A stretch of DNA of 64,000 nucleotides from Pedobacter rhodius (GTDB lineage Bacteria > Bacteroidota > Bacteroidia > Sphingobacteriales > Sphingobacteriaceae), in contig NZ_JAPWGL010000003.1 of assembly GCF_027213645.1 (NCBI RefSeq), positions 1 to 64,000 on the forward strand. Direction: 5' to 3'. Shown here in pieces: positions 17,201-24,604 of this stretch. Under the pieces are notes generated by a model. It was not told the origin of the DNA, did not search any database, and saw only the letters and a program-made list of their open reading frames with translations. Position 1 is the stretch's first letter. Every line of letters starts with the position of its first letter. The position numbers and the translations under genes are program-made.

Positions 17201-17950
17201 ACAGATTTGAATGAACGTATGGTTTATGCCCAGGATATTTCATCAATGGTTTTATCATTGCGTAAAAAATCTGGTATTAATGTTCGTCAGCCTTTAGAAA
17301 AAATCTTAATCCCATCTTTAAATGGCGATTTCGAGCGTAAAATTTCAAAGGTAGCCGATTATATTCTTTCAGAAACCAATGTTAAGCACATCGAATTCAT
17401 TACGGATACGCATGGCATCGTAAAGAAAAAATTAAAGCCAAACTTTAAGTCGTTAGGTAAAAAGGTGGGCAAGGACATGAGCATTGTAAAGGCTGCTTTA
17501 GAAAACATGACTCAGGACGACATCCAACGTTTGGAAGTAGATGGCTATTTAAATGTTTTCGGTACCGACAATATTCAGCATGCCATCGATTTAAATGATG
17601 ATGTTGAGGTTTTTGCGGAAGATATTCCGGGATGGCAGGTAACCAATCTGGGCAGCTTAACCGTTGCTTTAGATGTAACCATTTCTGAAGAGCTGAAACA
17701 AGAGGGAATTTCCCGTGAATTGGTTAACAGGGTTCAAAACTTACGTAAAGAATTAAACTTCGAAGTGACCGATAGGATTAAAGTAGCTTTACAAAATGAT
17801 AATCTTGTAACGGCGGCAGTTGCTAAAAACAAGGCATACATTTGCGCAGAAATTTTAGCCGATGACCTCGAATTAACGGATACAGTAACTAATGCAAACA
17901 AAATCGTTATCGATGATGTTGAGTTAAGCATTTCAATAACTAAAATATAA
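14276..17950 (+). CDS. ileS: Isoleucyl-tRNA synthetase (GIHH-signature type 2)
   Basis: This gene encodes 1224 residues from the ATG at 14276; an adjacent in-frame TTG is less likely. It charges tRNA-Ile. The catalytic signature is unusual: where class I enzymes have HxGH, this one reads GIHH at residues 54-57 (PSANGMPGIHHVMARAIKD). The second motif is KMSKR at 770-774. The CP1 editing domain is intact in sequence: AWTTTPWTLPSNTALTV and GTGIVHTAPTFGADDARVA. DLIDVWFDSGAMPYAQW returns to the catalytic core. The anticodon-binding and C-terminal domains follow to the end. Residues about 536-659 are an AT-rich in-frame segment that looks longer than normal (see separate entry). It heads an ileS / dksA-like / lspA run. 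Confidence 0.96.
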   Translation: MYSEFKQLELAKIGQEILDFWKKENIFEKSISSRPKSNPFTFYEGPPSANGMPGIHHVMARAIKDIFCRYKTLKGYQVKRKGGWDTHGLPIELAVEKKLGITKEDIGKKISVDEYNAACKEEVMRYTDVWNDLTEKMGYWVDLQNPYITYENNYIETLWWILKQLYDKGFLYKGYTVQPYSPAAGTGLSSHELNQPGTYKDVSDTTIVAQFKAINETLPEALKAFGTVHFLAWTTTPWTLPSNTALTVGPKIDYVLVKTFNQYTFEPVQVILAKALVGKQFAGKYFLSESDEDFKSYKAEDKKIPYTILAEHVGSDLVGIKYEQLLPYALPYQNAENAFRVISGDFVTTEDGTGIVHTAPTFGADDARVAKLATPEVPPMLVLDEKGNAVPLVDLQGKFIAALGGNYGGKYVKNEYYKDGEAPDKSVDVELAIQLKEENKAFKVEKYVHTYPHCWRTDKPVLYYPLDSWFIKTTAVKDKMAELNKTINWKPESTGTGRFGNWLENLVDWNLSRSRYWGTPLPIWRTNNELEFDELELCIGSIEELYNPQSIEKNCLLRSFYLDIEKFNLDLKDSNSILFSIFNDYDTYQTHWIRTYQDLALTNNLNVNYFREILLLTVDELAIEKLLNEYATPLETLWKGKIFDLHRPYIDNVMIVKKRGRNESFLPSYSFYIRETDLIDVWFDSGAMPYAQWHFPFENKEEFENAYPADFIAEGVDQTRGWFFTLHAIAVMLNETSDEIKAVNEKVGNPGVAFKNVVSNGLVLDKNGNKMSKRLGNAVDPFSTIETYSADATRWYMISNASPWDNLKFSLEGLDEVRRKFFGTLYNTYAFFALYANIDKFEIDKNNLIKVADRTELDRWILSLLQNLISEVDEAYNTYEPTKASRSIQTFVDEHLSNWYIRLSRRRFWKGEMTDDKRAAYETLYTCLETLAQLMSPVAPFFADWLYRNLTVTDAYAEQSIHLTLWNEADKGLIDTDLNERMVYAQDISSMVLSLRKKSGINVRQPLEKILIPSLNGDFERKISKVADYILSETNVKHIEFITDTHGIVKKKLKPNFKSLGKKVGKDMSIVKAALENMTQDDIQRLEVDGYLNVFGTDNIQHAIDLNDDVEVFAEDIPGWQVTNLGSLTVALDVTISEELKQEGISRELVNRVQNLRKELNFEVTDRIKVALQNDNLVTAAVAKNKAYICAEILADDLELTDTVTNANKIVIDDVELSISITKI
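15880..16250 (+). other. AT-rich in-frame insertion within ileS
   Basis: A hand count gives 74 G+C in 15901-16200 (25%), against 28 and 30 of 60 in the two lines 15721-15840 and 30 of 60 in 16381-16440. The encoded residues (about 536-659) are rich in Leu, Asn, Asp, Ile and Tyr and contain no motif I know. The segment lies between LCIGSIEELYN and FDLHRPYIDNV, both of which belong to the family, so the frame is preserved on both sides. No direct repeats or intein splice motifs were found at the edges. Confidence 0.7.
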
Positions 17951-17980
17951 ATCCATATATTAGAAAACTAAATTAAAAGC

Positions 17981-18364
17981 ATGGAAAATAGTAACAAAAC
18001 GCGCTATTCAGACAGCGAACTTCAGGAATTTAAAGAATTAATTCAAGATAAATTACGCATGGCGAAAGAAGAACTTAATGCATTAACCTCATCATTAAGT
18101 AACCCTAACGCTAATGGCACGGAAGATACCTCAGGGGCTTACAAAACATTAGAAGATGGTTCAGCAACCATGGAGAAAGAGCAAATCAATCAATTGGCTG
18201 CCCGTCAGAAAAAATTTATTGATAACCTGGAGAATGCTCTAGTACGTATCGAAAACAAAACTTACGGCATTTGCCGCGAAACCGGGAAATTAATCCAAAA
18301 AGAACGTTTACGTGCAGTTCCTCATGCTACTTTGAGCATGGAAGCTAAATTAAAGCAGAGTTAA
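17981..18364 (+). CDS. TraR/DksA-like zinc-finger family protein with degenerate finger
   Basis: This gene encodes 127 residues. An N-terminal coiled-coil region (SDSELQEFKELIQDKLRMAK and following) leads to NALVRIENKTYGICRETGKL and RLRAVPHATLSMEAK, the DksA/TraR C-terminal signature. The usual C4 zinc site is reduced to one Cys (GICRE); the second knuckle has no cysteines. DksA-type proteins insert the coiled coil into the RNA polymerase secondary channel. Members lacking cysteines are known, so this may still act on RNA polymerase. It lies between ileS and lspA, 30 bases after ileS, and its stop overlaps the lspA start by one base. Confidence 0.85.
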   Translation: MENSNKTRYSDSELQEFKELIQDKLRMAKEELNALTSSLSNPNANGTEDTSGAYKTLEDGSATMEKEQINQLAARQKKFIDNLENALVRIENKTYGICRETGKLIQKERLRAVPHATLSMEAKLKQS

Positions 18365-18966
18365 TGAAAGGCTATACAAAACCTTTATTCGTTATCTTTT
18401 TAGTTTTACTTGCCGACCAGGTGCTGAAAACGTGGATTAAAACCCATATGTATCTCGGTCAGGAGTTTAACATTATCGGTAAATGGTTTATTATCCATTT
18501 CACCGAAAATAACGGTATGGCGTTCGGGATGGAATTTGGCGGTGAGTTTGGAAAGTTAGCTTTATCATTGTTCCGTATTGCTGCCGTTGCAGGTATTGGT
18601 TACGGTTTACATTATTTAATTAAGCACAAATACCACCGTGGCTTAATCTTAAATGTAGCTTTAATTTTCGCCGGTGCGCTGGGAAACATTATCGATTCGG
18701 TATTTTACGGGAAGATTTATGGCTACGAAAGCTGGTTTCACGGCCGCGTTGTAGACATGCTTTATTTCCCGATTGCGGAAGGACATTTCCCAAGCTGGAT
18801 TCCAATTTGGGGTGGTGATGAATTTGTATTCTTCAGACCGGTTTTTAACCTTGCTGATGCCGCGATTTCAGTTGGCGTGATACTTATACTAATTTTCCAG
18901 AAAAATTACTTTAAAGAAGATGTAAAGGACGACGTTAGCCTGAATAGTGAGATTGTAGAAGATTAA
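18364..18966 (+). CDS. lspA: Lipoprotein signal peptidase (signal peptidase II)
   Basis: This gene encodes 200 residues with four membrane helices. The conserved LspA motifs are present: VLLADQVLKTWI near the N-terminus, FTENNGMAFGM, LIFAGALGNIIDSVFYG with the first catalytic Asp, RVVDMLYFP, and FNLADAAISVGV with the second Asp. It removes the signal peptide from lipid-modified prolipoproteins at the inner membrane, which suits the many lipobox proteins in this window. It is longer than most LspA proteins because of a loop at about 118-150 (EGHFPSWIPIWGGDEF), a common feature in Bacteroidota. Its ATG overlaps the preceding TAA by one base, so translation is probably coupled. Confidence 0.96.
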   Translation: MKGYTKPLFVIFLVLLADQVLKTWIKTHMYLGQEFNIIGKWFIIHFTENNGMAFGMEFGGEFGKLALSLFRIAAVAGIGYGLHYLIKHKYHRGLILNVALIFAGALGNIIDSVFYGKIYGYESWFHGRVVDMLYFPIAEGHFPSWIPIWGGDEFVFFRPVFNLADAAISVGVILILIFQKNYFKEDVKDDVSLNSEIVED

Positions 18967-19013
18967 TCAAAATTTGATAATAACCAGTAGCATTAAAATG
19001 CAACCGGATAAAT

Positions 19014-19052
19014 AAAAGAGCCTGTCATAATTAATGATACAGGCTCTTTTTT
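19014..19052 (+). terminator. Terminator of the ileS-dksA-lspA run
   Basis: AAAAGAGCCTGT pairs perfectly with ACAGGCTCTTTT around a 13-base loop, followed by more T. It lies about 50 bases after the lspA stop. Confidence 0.88.
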
Positions 19053-19128
19053 AATAGTATAAATAGTAATAAATTCTATAACTGCATACTTATCTTTCAT
19101 TATTAAACATTAATAAGCTTTTATATTG

Positions 19129-19644
19129 TTAAATACCACCATTTTTTACAACAGCCACCGTTACCATTAATTGTCCGACATGGCGCATGGTATGCTCAGC
19201 AGCATGAACCAATAAACCTATTACAGTAGATGGTAAGCCAGCCCGGCCAATCCCTCTGAAATCACCCAAAGAAGATTCATCGGTAATTTTAATTTGTGCT
19301 ATAGCAATATCAACCTGCGTATTAAAACGGTTCACTAAATCTTCAACCTTATAACCAACTTCCGAATCTTTTCCTTCTTCTGCCAGCTGTTCAAATTGAA
19401 ATTCAGAGAGTTTCTCGTTTCTGGCATAGGAAAAGACACGATCGAGTACACCACTTAAATGCTGCAGGTGAAAACCTGTTGAGGCCATCCCTGCCGGGCG
19501 TATCCAAAGCAATTCTACCGGAAATTGATGTAAATAGTCATTAATTTCTTCCCTTGCCTGTAATAATGCATGGGCAACAGGTTGCAAAACAGGAATAATA
19601 TCAGGTAATGGACCCCGCTGCCAGACTTCTAATTTTTGCGACAT
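19129..19644 (-). CDS. DinB-like four-helix protein
   Basis: This gene encodes 171 residues. It has the DinB/YfiT-like putative metal-site pattern: a His in FHLQHLSGVLDR (about residue 60) and HAAEHTMRHVGQLMV near the C-terminus, the three-His arrangement of this superfamily. The early PVAHALLQAREEINDYL helix and the RPAGMAS loop are typical. DinB-superfamily proteins are cytoplasmic four-helix bundles. Many act as thiol-dependent transferases or are damage-induced proteins of unknown role; no specific reaction is inferred here. The gene is monocistronic. Confidence 0.8.
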   Translation of the reverse strand: MSQKLEVWQRGPLPDIIPVLQPVAHALLQAREEINDYLHQFPVELLWIRPAGMASTGFHLQHLSGVLDRVFSYARNEKLSEFQFEQLAEEGKDSEVGYKVEDLVNRFNTQVDIAIAQIKITDESSLGDFRGIGRAGLPSTVIGLLVHAAEHTMRHVGQLMVTVAVVKNGGI

Positions 19645-19718
19645 TGTTTATTCAATTTTCCACTAAATATAGGAATGATTTATCTAAGATATTGGCGACT
19701 TTTTTGTTCGAAAATCTT

Positions 19719-20035
19719 TCACAACCTTAAACATATTAGTACACTTAAGCGATGTATATAAATAAAATATTGCTTTCTTAGGTGCCTTAGATGGTTAATA
19801 TTAAATACGCCTGTTTTCTTTAAAAATACTTCACCACCTTAGAAACCTTAGTTCAACTAAGTAGGATAGCTAAATAAGTGCCGTTTTCTTAGGTGCCTTA
19901 GGTGGTCAATATTAAATACGACTGCTTTCTTTAGAAATACTTCACCACCTTAGAAACCTTAGTATATCTAAGCGAAGCACTTAAAACAATACCGTTAGCC
20001 TCAGGTGTCCAAGGTGGTAAGATATCAGGAAACTT
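19719..20035. repeat. Tandem array of three ~111-base units
   Basis: Three successive units begin near 19719, 19831 and 19942. The last two share an ACCACCTTAGAAACCTTAG head. The first two share a CTTAGGTGCCTTAG core at 19777 and 19888; the third has a diverged CTCAGGTGTCCAAGG at 20000. The head and the core are mutually complementary (ACCACCTTAG with CTTAGGTGGT), so each boundary can fold back. Related short sequence occurs at 32709-32736. It fills the 392-base spacer between two minus-strand genes; I see no coding frame in it. Confidence 0.75.
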
Positions 20036-20036
20036 C

Positions 20037-20609
20037 CTATTGGATTTTAACTGATTTCACCAAATAACCATTGTTTCTATTATTCGGGTCATGAACAACG
20101 GTAGCATCTATTAAAACCTTCGCGGCATATTGCGAATCCGTTTGAAACTTTGGTACTAATGCTAAAACATCTTCCAATTGCTTTCTTACCGCATCGTTTT
20201 CTGGCCTTAAAATATAACTGCCATAATAGAAAGTTTGATTTTCTAATCGAACGGCTATATTTGTGGTGAAAATACTGCTGGTTTTCAATGAGATTACAAA
20301 TGATTCTGTTCCTTTATAAAGTTCTTTATCTAAAACCTTTACAAACGTATACCATTGACTTGGCCCATCCATTGGCGCTACATCCGGAATGTAAAGCGTA
20401 GCTCGTACCCTGTAAGTATAGCCAAGTTCACGTTCATCAAAACCTTCGAGATAAGTACCGATTAATGCTTTATCAGGTAAAGTATATATCATTTGTTTTC
20501 CTGAAGCAGCATAATGATCAACGAATAATTCAACAACTTTACCGTTTTCAGATTCTTTTTTACAGCCAAAGGATAACAAGGTTAAAAGCAGTAGAGGTAA
20601 ATAGCGCAT
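20037..20609 (-). CDS. Lipoprotein of unknown function
   Basis: This gene encodes 190 residues. The N-terminus MRYLPLLLLTLLSFGCKKES is a short lipoprotein signal with the Cys at about residue 16. The mature protein is of mixed beta character, with phrases such as GYTYRVRATLYIPD and MDGPSQWYTFVKVL, and ends in NGYLVKSVKIQ. I do not recognise the family. It is probably anchored in the outer membrane or periplasm. The 111-base repeats lie just downstream of its stop. Confidence 0.75.
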   Translation of the reverse strand: MRYLPLLLLTLLSFGCKKESENGKVVELFVDHYAASGKQMIYTLPDKALIGTYLEGFDERELGYTYRVRATLYIPDVAPMDGPSQWYTFVKVLDKELYKGTESFVISLKTSSIFTTNIAVRLENQTFYYGSYILRPENDAVRKQLEDVLALVPKFQTDSQYAAKVLIDATVVHDPNNRNNGYLVKSVKIQ

Positions 20610-20714
20610 AATTTTAGGTTTAGGTTTTCAAAATGTAAACGATAGGAGATTTAAAAACGCTACTATAAAAATAATCTTTTCTTTTGTTTAGAAAAATATG
20701 CTGCACCATCAAAA

Positions 20715-20730
20715 AGTTACGCGAGTAACT
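20715..20730. promoter_or_regulatory. Dyad upstream of the metalloprotease gene
   Basis: AGTTAC-GCGA-GTAACT is a perfect six-base inverted repeat 23 bases upstream of the -7 element at 20753. A related GCGAGTTACTAAC string occurs near 7550. A regulator site is possible but not shown. Confidence 0.3.
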
Positions 20731-20752
20731 AATTGTTAATCATCCTTTAAAC

Positions 20753-20760
20753 TATATTTG
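20753..20760 (+). promoter_or_regulatory. -7 promoter element of the metalloprotease gene
   Basis: TATATTTG is an exact TAnnTTTG match. A TTG at 20733-20735 lies 17 bases further upstream as a possible -33 element. Confidence 0.55.
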
Positions 20761-20827
20761 CTATGCAAAGCGAATTGTTAACCCAATGTTGATTTTGTAT
20801 CCTTGAACCAAACTAAAGCTATCCCAT

Positions 20828-23338
20828 ATGATTAAAAAACTTTACGCTCTAGCCGTACTTGTGCCCTTGTTTGCCTATGAGCCTACGTACGCGCAAACAA
20901 CGCCGGCTGGCGGACGAACGCAATCGGCAACACCCGCAACCAGTATTACCACCTTTACCAAAGATTTTAAAAAGCAGGAAGGCTATTTCGATTTTTATTA
21001 TGATGAAAAAACCGGAAAAGTATTTTTAGAAATTACAGCTTTTGATAAAGATTTTCTCTATTTCAGTTCGTTAACGGATGGGGCAGGCAGAAATGCCGAG
21101 CGGGGTGGCGCCTCTACAAATGTTACCCGTTTTATTAAAGTTGGTCCGAAAGTTTTTCTATTAGAACCAAACCTGGCTTATCGTGCCGGTAATGGCAATC
21201 CTGATGAAATTAAAACCGTTGAAGGCTCTTTTGCAAAATCAGTTATCTGGGGTTTTGCGCCTGTAGCTGTAGAAGGCGATAAGGTTTTAATTGATTTAAC
21301 ACCATTTATTATTCGTGATAGCCAGAATATTGGCGGAACAATTGGCGCACCTGCTTCTTCGGGTGGTGCAGGCGGAAGAGGTGCAGCAACAGGAGGCGGA
21401 ACTTACCGCGTAGATGAAACCCGTTCGGCTATATTCTTACCAAACACTAAAAACTTCCCTAAAAATACCGAGTTTGAAGCCATGCTCACTTTTACAGGCG
21501 GCGCACCAAGTGGACGAGGCAATATCGCTCCTGATGCCAACGCGGTTACGGTTAGAATGCATCAGTCTTTTGTAGAATTACCTGATGATAATTTTAAACA
21601 GCGAAAATTCGATCCGCGCTCCAGTTATCAGCTATTTAGTTATACAGATTTTTCAGCACCAATGTCCGAACCTCTGGTTAAGCGCTTTACCCGCAGGCAT
21701 CGCCTGGAAAAGAAAGACCCGAATGCTAAAATGAGTGAGGCCGTTAAACCCATCATTTACTACATCGATAGAGGTGCACCAGCCCCAATAAAAAAAGCGT
21801 TAATTGAAGGTGGCGCCTTCTGGAACGAAGCTTTTGAAGCGGCCGGGTATAAAAATGCTTTTCAGGTTAAAGAGTTACCCGAAGGTGCCGACCCGATGGA
21901 TATCCGTTATAATGTTGTAAACTGGATTACCCGTGCAGGCAGCCCGAGAGCATTTTCTTATGGTTCATCTTACAGCGACCCAAGAACAGGCGAAATCATT
22001 AAAGGTGTGGTAACTTTAGGTTCCGACCGTCATCGCCAGGATTATTTAATCGCTGAAGGTTTATTGCAACCATATACCGATGGAAAGCCCGTTAGTAAAG
22101 CAATGGAGGAAATGGCTATCGCCAGAATCAGGCAATTATCAGCGCATGAAATCGGTCATACGCTTGGCTTGAACCACAATTTTGCGGCCAGTCTGAAGGA
22201 ACGGGCTTCTGTAATGGATTATCCGTTTCCACGCATTAAACAAAAGGCCGATGGCAGCATCGACTTATCTGATGCCTACGCCAAAGGCATTGGCAGCTGG
22301 GATAAAAGAGCGATCATGTGGGGATACAGCGATTTCCCGAAAGGAGCTGATGAAAATGCAGAGCTGGATAAAATTATGAATGAAACCTTAAAACAGGGTT
22401 TCCAATACATTCCAGACATTGGTGGATATGTACATCCGAATGCAAACCAATGGGAAGATGGCGAAAATACAATTACCGAACTGAACAGGTTGATGAAAAT
22501 CCGCAGACAGGTTTTAGATAATTTCTCGGAAAAAGCAATTGTTAAAGATGCACCGATGGCAACGCTGGAAGAAGTGTTAGTTCCGATTTATTTATTGCAC
22601 CGTTACGAGATTGAAGCGGTTGCCAAAAACATTGGCGGATTATACTTCACCCATGCAGTTAAAAATGACGGGCAAAAACCTACTAAAATGGTTGAGCCGG
22701 CACAACAATGGGCTGCATTCGATGCTTTGCTTGCAACTGTTAGTCCTGACGCCTTAGCGTTGCCGGAAAGTTTGATACAGAAAATCCCGCCTCGCCCGTC
22801 GGGTTACCCGGCTTCTGCAGAAACTTTCAGCGGCTATACAGGTCCAACTTTCGACCCGATTGCTACTGCCGAAGCGGCAGCTAATGAAACCATTTCTTCA
22901 TTGCTAAACCCTGAACGTGCCTCGCGTTTGGTAGAATATAATTCACGCGATTCGGAGCAACCTGGATTAATTGCTGTGGTAGAAAAACTGCTTTTAAAAA
23001 CCTGGAAAGCTGAACCTGTATCAGGTTATAAAGGACAATTACAGGTTATGGTGAACAACCTTACGCTGAAATATCTACTGCAGCTGGCGGCAAACAACCG
23101 CGCTTCTGAAAGTGTCAGGGGCGAAGCACTGTTGGAAATTTCGGAGCTAAAATCATGGATGAATGGAAAAATGAGTGCTGCTGCCCCGAAGCAAAAGGCA
23201 AATATTTTGTACGGCTTATCTCAAATCAAAGAATTTGAAGAATCGCCGGCTAAATTTCAACCTGAACCTGCCCAAATAATGCCTCCGGGCGCACCGATTG
23301 GAATGGGTGGAATGGATTTTATAGATGACTGGAAGTAG
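20828..23338 (+). CDS. Secreted zinc-dependent metallopeptidase (met-zincin type)
   Basis: This gene encodes 836 residues. A signal peptide ends near ALAVLVPLFAYEPTYAQ. Regions resembling DUF5118 and DUF5117 come first (FKKQEGYFDFYYDEKTGKV, then FLYFSSLTDGAGRN). The catalytic domain carries HEIGHTLGLNHN at about residues 440-451, the extended HExxHxxGxxH zinc site of metzincins, followed by SVMDYPFPR with the Met-turn. This matches the DUF4953 met-zincin group found in Bacteroidota. The protein is exported to the periplasm or surface. Its physiological substrate is unknown. It is monocistronic, with a clear promoter and a strong terminator. Confidence 0.9.
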   Translation: MIKKLYALAVLVPLFAYEPTYAQTTPAGGRTQSATPATSITTFTKDFKKQEGYFDFYYDEKTGKVFLEITAFDKDFLYFSSLTDGAGRNAERGGASTNVTRFIKVGPKVFLLEPNLAYRAGNGNPDEIKTVEGSFAKSVIWGFAPVAVEGDKVLIDLTPFIIRDSQNIGGTIGAPASSGGAGGRGAATGGGTYRVDETRSAIFLPNTKNFPKNTEFEAMLTFTGGAPSGRGNIAPDANAVTVRMHQSFVELPDDNFKQRKFDPRSSYQLFSYTDFSAPMSEPLVKRFTRRHRLEKKDPNAKMSEAVKPIIYYIDRGAPAPIKKALIEGGAFWNEAFEAAGYKNAFQVKELPEGADPMDIRYNVVNWITRAGSPRAFSYGSSYSDPRTGEIIKGVVTLGSDRHRQDYLIAEGLLQPYTDGKPVSKAMEEMAIARIRQLSAHEIGHTLGLNHNFAASLKERASVMDYPFPRIKQKADGSIDLSDAYAKGIGSWDKRAIMWGYSDFPKGADENAELDKIMNETLKQGFQYIPDIGGYVHPNANQWEDGENTITELNRLMKIRRQVLDNFSEKAIVKDAPMATLEEVLVPIYLLHRYEIEAVAKNIGGLYFTHAVKNDGQKPTKMVEPAQQWAAFDALLATVSPDALALPESLIQKIPPRPSGYPASAETFSGYTGPTFDPIATAEAAANETISSLLNPERASRLVEYNSRDSEQPGLIAVVEKLLLKTWKAEPVSGYKGQLQVMVNNLTLKYLLQLAANNRASESVRGEALLEISELKSWMNGKMSAAAPKQKANILYGLSQIKEFEESPAKFQPEPAQIMPPGAPIGMGGMDFIDDWK

Positions 23339-23350
23339 AAAATAAATTAA

Positions 23351-23398
23351 AAAAATTAAAAGCATCAACCATTTCTGATTGATGCTTTTAATTTTTTT
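23351..23398 (+). terminator. Terminator of the metallopeptidase gene
   Basis: AAAAATTAAAAGCATCAA pairs with TTGATGCTTTTAATTTTTTT around CCATTTCTGA, an 18-base stem with a T-rich tail. Confidence 0.9.
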
Positions 23399-23467
23399 AA
23401 AGCCATAACCGCCAACAGAGAACGTTTCTAAATTAAAATGAAATTATGTAACCGGTTTCTATTGTTC

Positions 23468-23475
23468 TAAGTTTG
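23468..23475 (+). promoter_or_regulatory. -7 promoter element of the CDGSH gene
   Basis: TAAGTTTG matches TAnnTTTG and leaves an 18-base leader to the ATG at 23494. Confidence 0.5.
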
Positions 23476-23493
23476 CGGCAAACAAAACATATT

Positions 23494-23718
23494 ATGTCGA
23501 AGACAAAACTTACAATTAACAATAACGGATCGGTTAAAATAGAAGGCGATTTTGAAATCGTAGATAGAAACGGGAACGAATATGGTTTACAGGGAAGAAC
23601 CGTGCTTTCGATTTGCAGATGCGGATTATCTAAAAACAAACCTTTTTGCGATGGCGCACACAACGGCCATTTTGAGCATGAAGCAATTGCTTTTGATCTT
23701 CCTCCGAAAAAAGTTTAG
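23494..23718 (+). CDS. CDGSH-type iron-sulfur protein
   Basis: This gene encodes 74 residues from the ATG at 23494; a longer TTG-initiated frame begins inside the promoter and is unlikely. The C-terminal half contains CRCGLSKNKPFCDGAH, an exact CxCx2(S/T)x3PxCDG(S/A/T)H motif, which binds a [2Fe-2S] cluster through three Cys and one His. The first 45 residues form a small beta domain. There is no membrane anchor, so it is a soluble single-motif member. Small CDGSH proteins are thought to act in redox or iron homeostasis; a specific partner is not evident from neighbours. Confidence 0.93.
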   Translation: MSKTKLTINNNGSVKIEGDFEIVDRNGNEYGLQGRTVLSICRCGLSKNKPFCDGAHNGHFEHEAIAFDLPPKKV

Positions 23719-23779
23719 TAAACATGGGTGATTACGTTAATTATTGATGATTAGTACCTCACGCATCAATTTGGTCGTG

Positions 23780-23819
23780 CAAGCTTTAAGATTCCCATCT
23801 GCGTGGGAATGACGACAAC
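23780..23819. repeat. REP-like hairpin unit 4
   Basis: CAAGCTTTAAGATTCCCATC, then TGCGTGGGAATGACGACAAC. ATTCCCA and TGGGAAT form the stem. It belongs to the same family as the units at 5534 and 5771 and is the best preserved hairpin. Confidence 0.6.
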
Positions 23820-23839
23820 TATCAATCTTTTGTAATCGT

Positions 23840-24113
23840 GAGCCTCTCGAAGGACTATCACAATTGATTTTGCCAAGCTACGTTGAATTAGTCGTTCTTT
23901 CGAACGCAGTCGAGGGTTTGAATTTGAGTTTTTAACCCTAGAGATTTCTCGGCTACGCTCGAAAAGACGACTTATCTTTTCGTCATCTCAATTGGAGCGT
24001 AGCGAAACAGAGCGATCTTTAAACCCATACTTTCTAATTGTGTACAAAGATTTCTCAACTGCGCTCGAAAAGACGGAGGTCACTCATATTGGTTTTTATA
24101 AAATTAATTAACC
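23840..24113. repeat. Cluster of dispersed repeats
   Basis: AGATTTCTCGGCTACGCTCG at 23942 recurs as AGATTTCTCAACTGCGCTCG at 24048, both followed by AAAAGACG. Between them, GGAGCGTAGCGAAACAGAGC is a partly inverted relative. The cluster ends in a diverged copy of the TATATTGATTTTT repeat (24085-24113). With unit 4 it fills the 413-base spacer; no gene is seen. Confidence 0.6.
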
Positions 24114-24131
24114 CTCGTCTTATTTAATTAT

Positions 24132-24428
24132 TTATTCCGCATCGTAAATAATAACTTTTTCAAACAAACTGCGGAACTCGTCCAAAAATGCCTTGTGGAT
24201 TTCGTGAACCTGATAAACATCATGCGCTGCTAAATCTTCAAAAAATAAAATCAAACTAAAAGTATAAGTGGTATCTACAACCGCTCTTTCGATTGGTGCA
24301 GGCGTTCCTATATGAAATGTTTTTACAACTTCAATCTTTTCAAGGCTTTCTAAACCATTACGGAAAGCGGCTATTTGTTCAGCTGTGGTATCGGCTTTTA
24401 GCCAGAATAATACGTGGTGTGCGATCAT
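24132..24428 (-). CDS. Dabb-family (stress-responsive A/B barrel) protein
   Basis: This gene encodes 98 residues from the ATG at 24426-24428; a TTG six codons upstream is the weaker alternative. MIAHHVLFWLKADTTAEQIA is the typical start of the Dabb domain, a small dimeric alpha/beta barrel, with the conserved HxxxFxxK pattern reading HHVLFWLK. TTYTFSLILFFEDLAAHDVY and VHEIHKAFLDEF complete the fold. Some Dabb proteins are small enzymes (for example polyketide cyclases), while most are uncharacterised; no reaction is inferred. A TATATTTG -7 element lies just upstream. Confidence 0.88.
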   Translation of the reverse strand: MIAHHVLFWLKADTTAEQIAAFRNGLESLEKIEVVKTFHIGTPAPIERAVVDTTYTFSLILFFEDLAAHDVYQVHEIHKAFLDEFRSLFEKVIIYDAE

Positions 24429-24443
24429 AAATTTAATTTTCCC

Positions 24444-24451
24444 CAAATATA
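24444..24451 (-). promoter_or_regulatory. -7 promoter element of the Dabb gene
   Basis: Minus-strand TATATTTG is an exact TAnnTTTG match with a 15-base leader to the ATG. Confidence 0.55.
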
Positions 24452-24604
24452 ATGATAAGGCAGAATCGGCCTGACGCTAACTGTAAAATTTTACTTTAAC
24501 AATCATTTAACACTTTAATCGATTCAATTTAGCCTTTCGTAGAGTCTTAACATATCGATTGATTTCCTGGTTATAATTTGGTTAAACCTTAAATTTTAAC
24601 TGGA

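Noticed and set aside
20715..20730. Shared regulator site with the GCGAGTTACTAAC string near 7550
   Set aside because: The second occurrence lacks the dyad; similarity is too short to claim a common operator.
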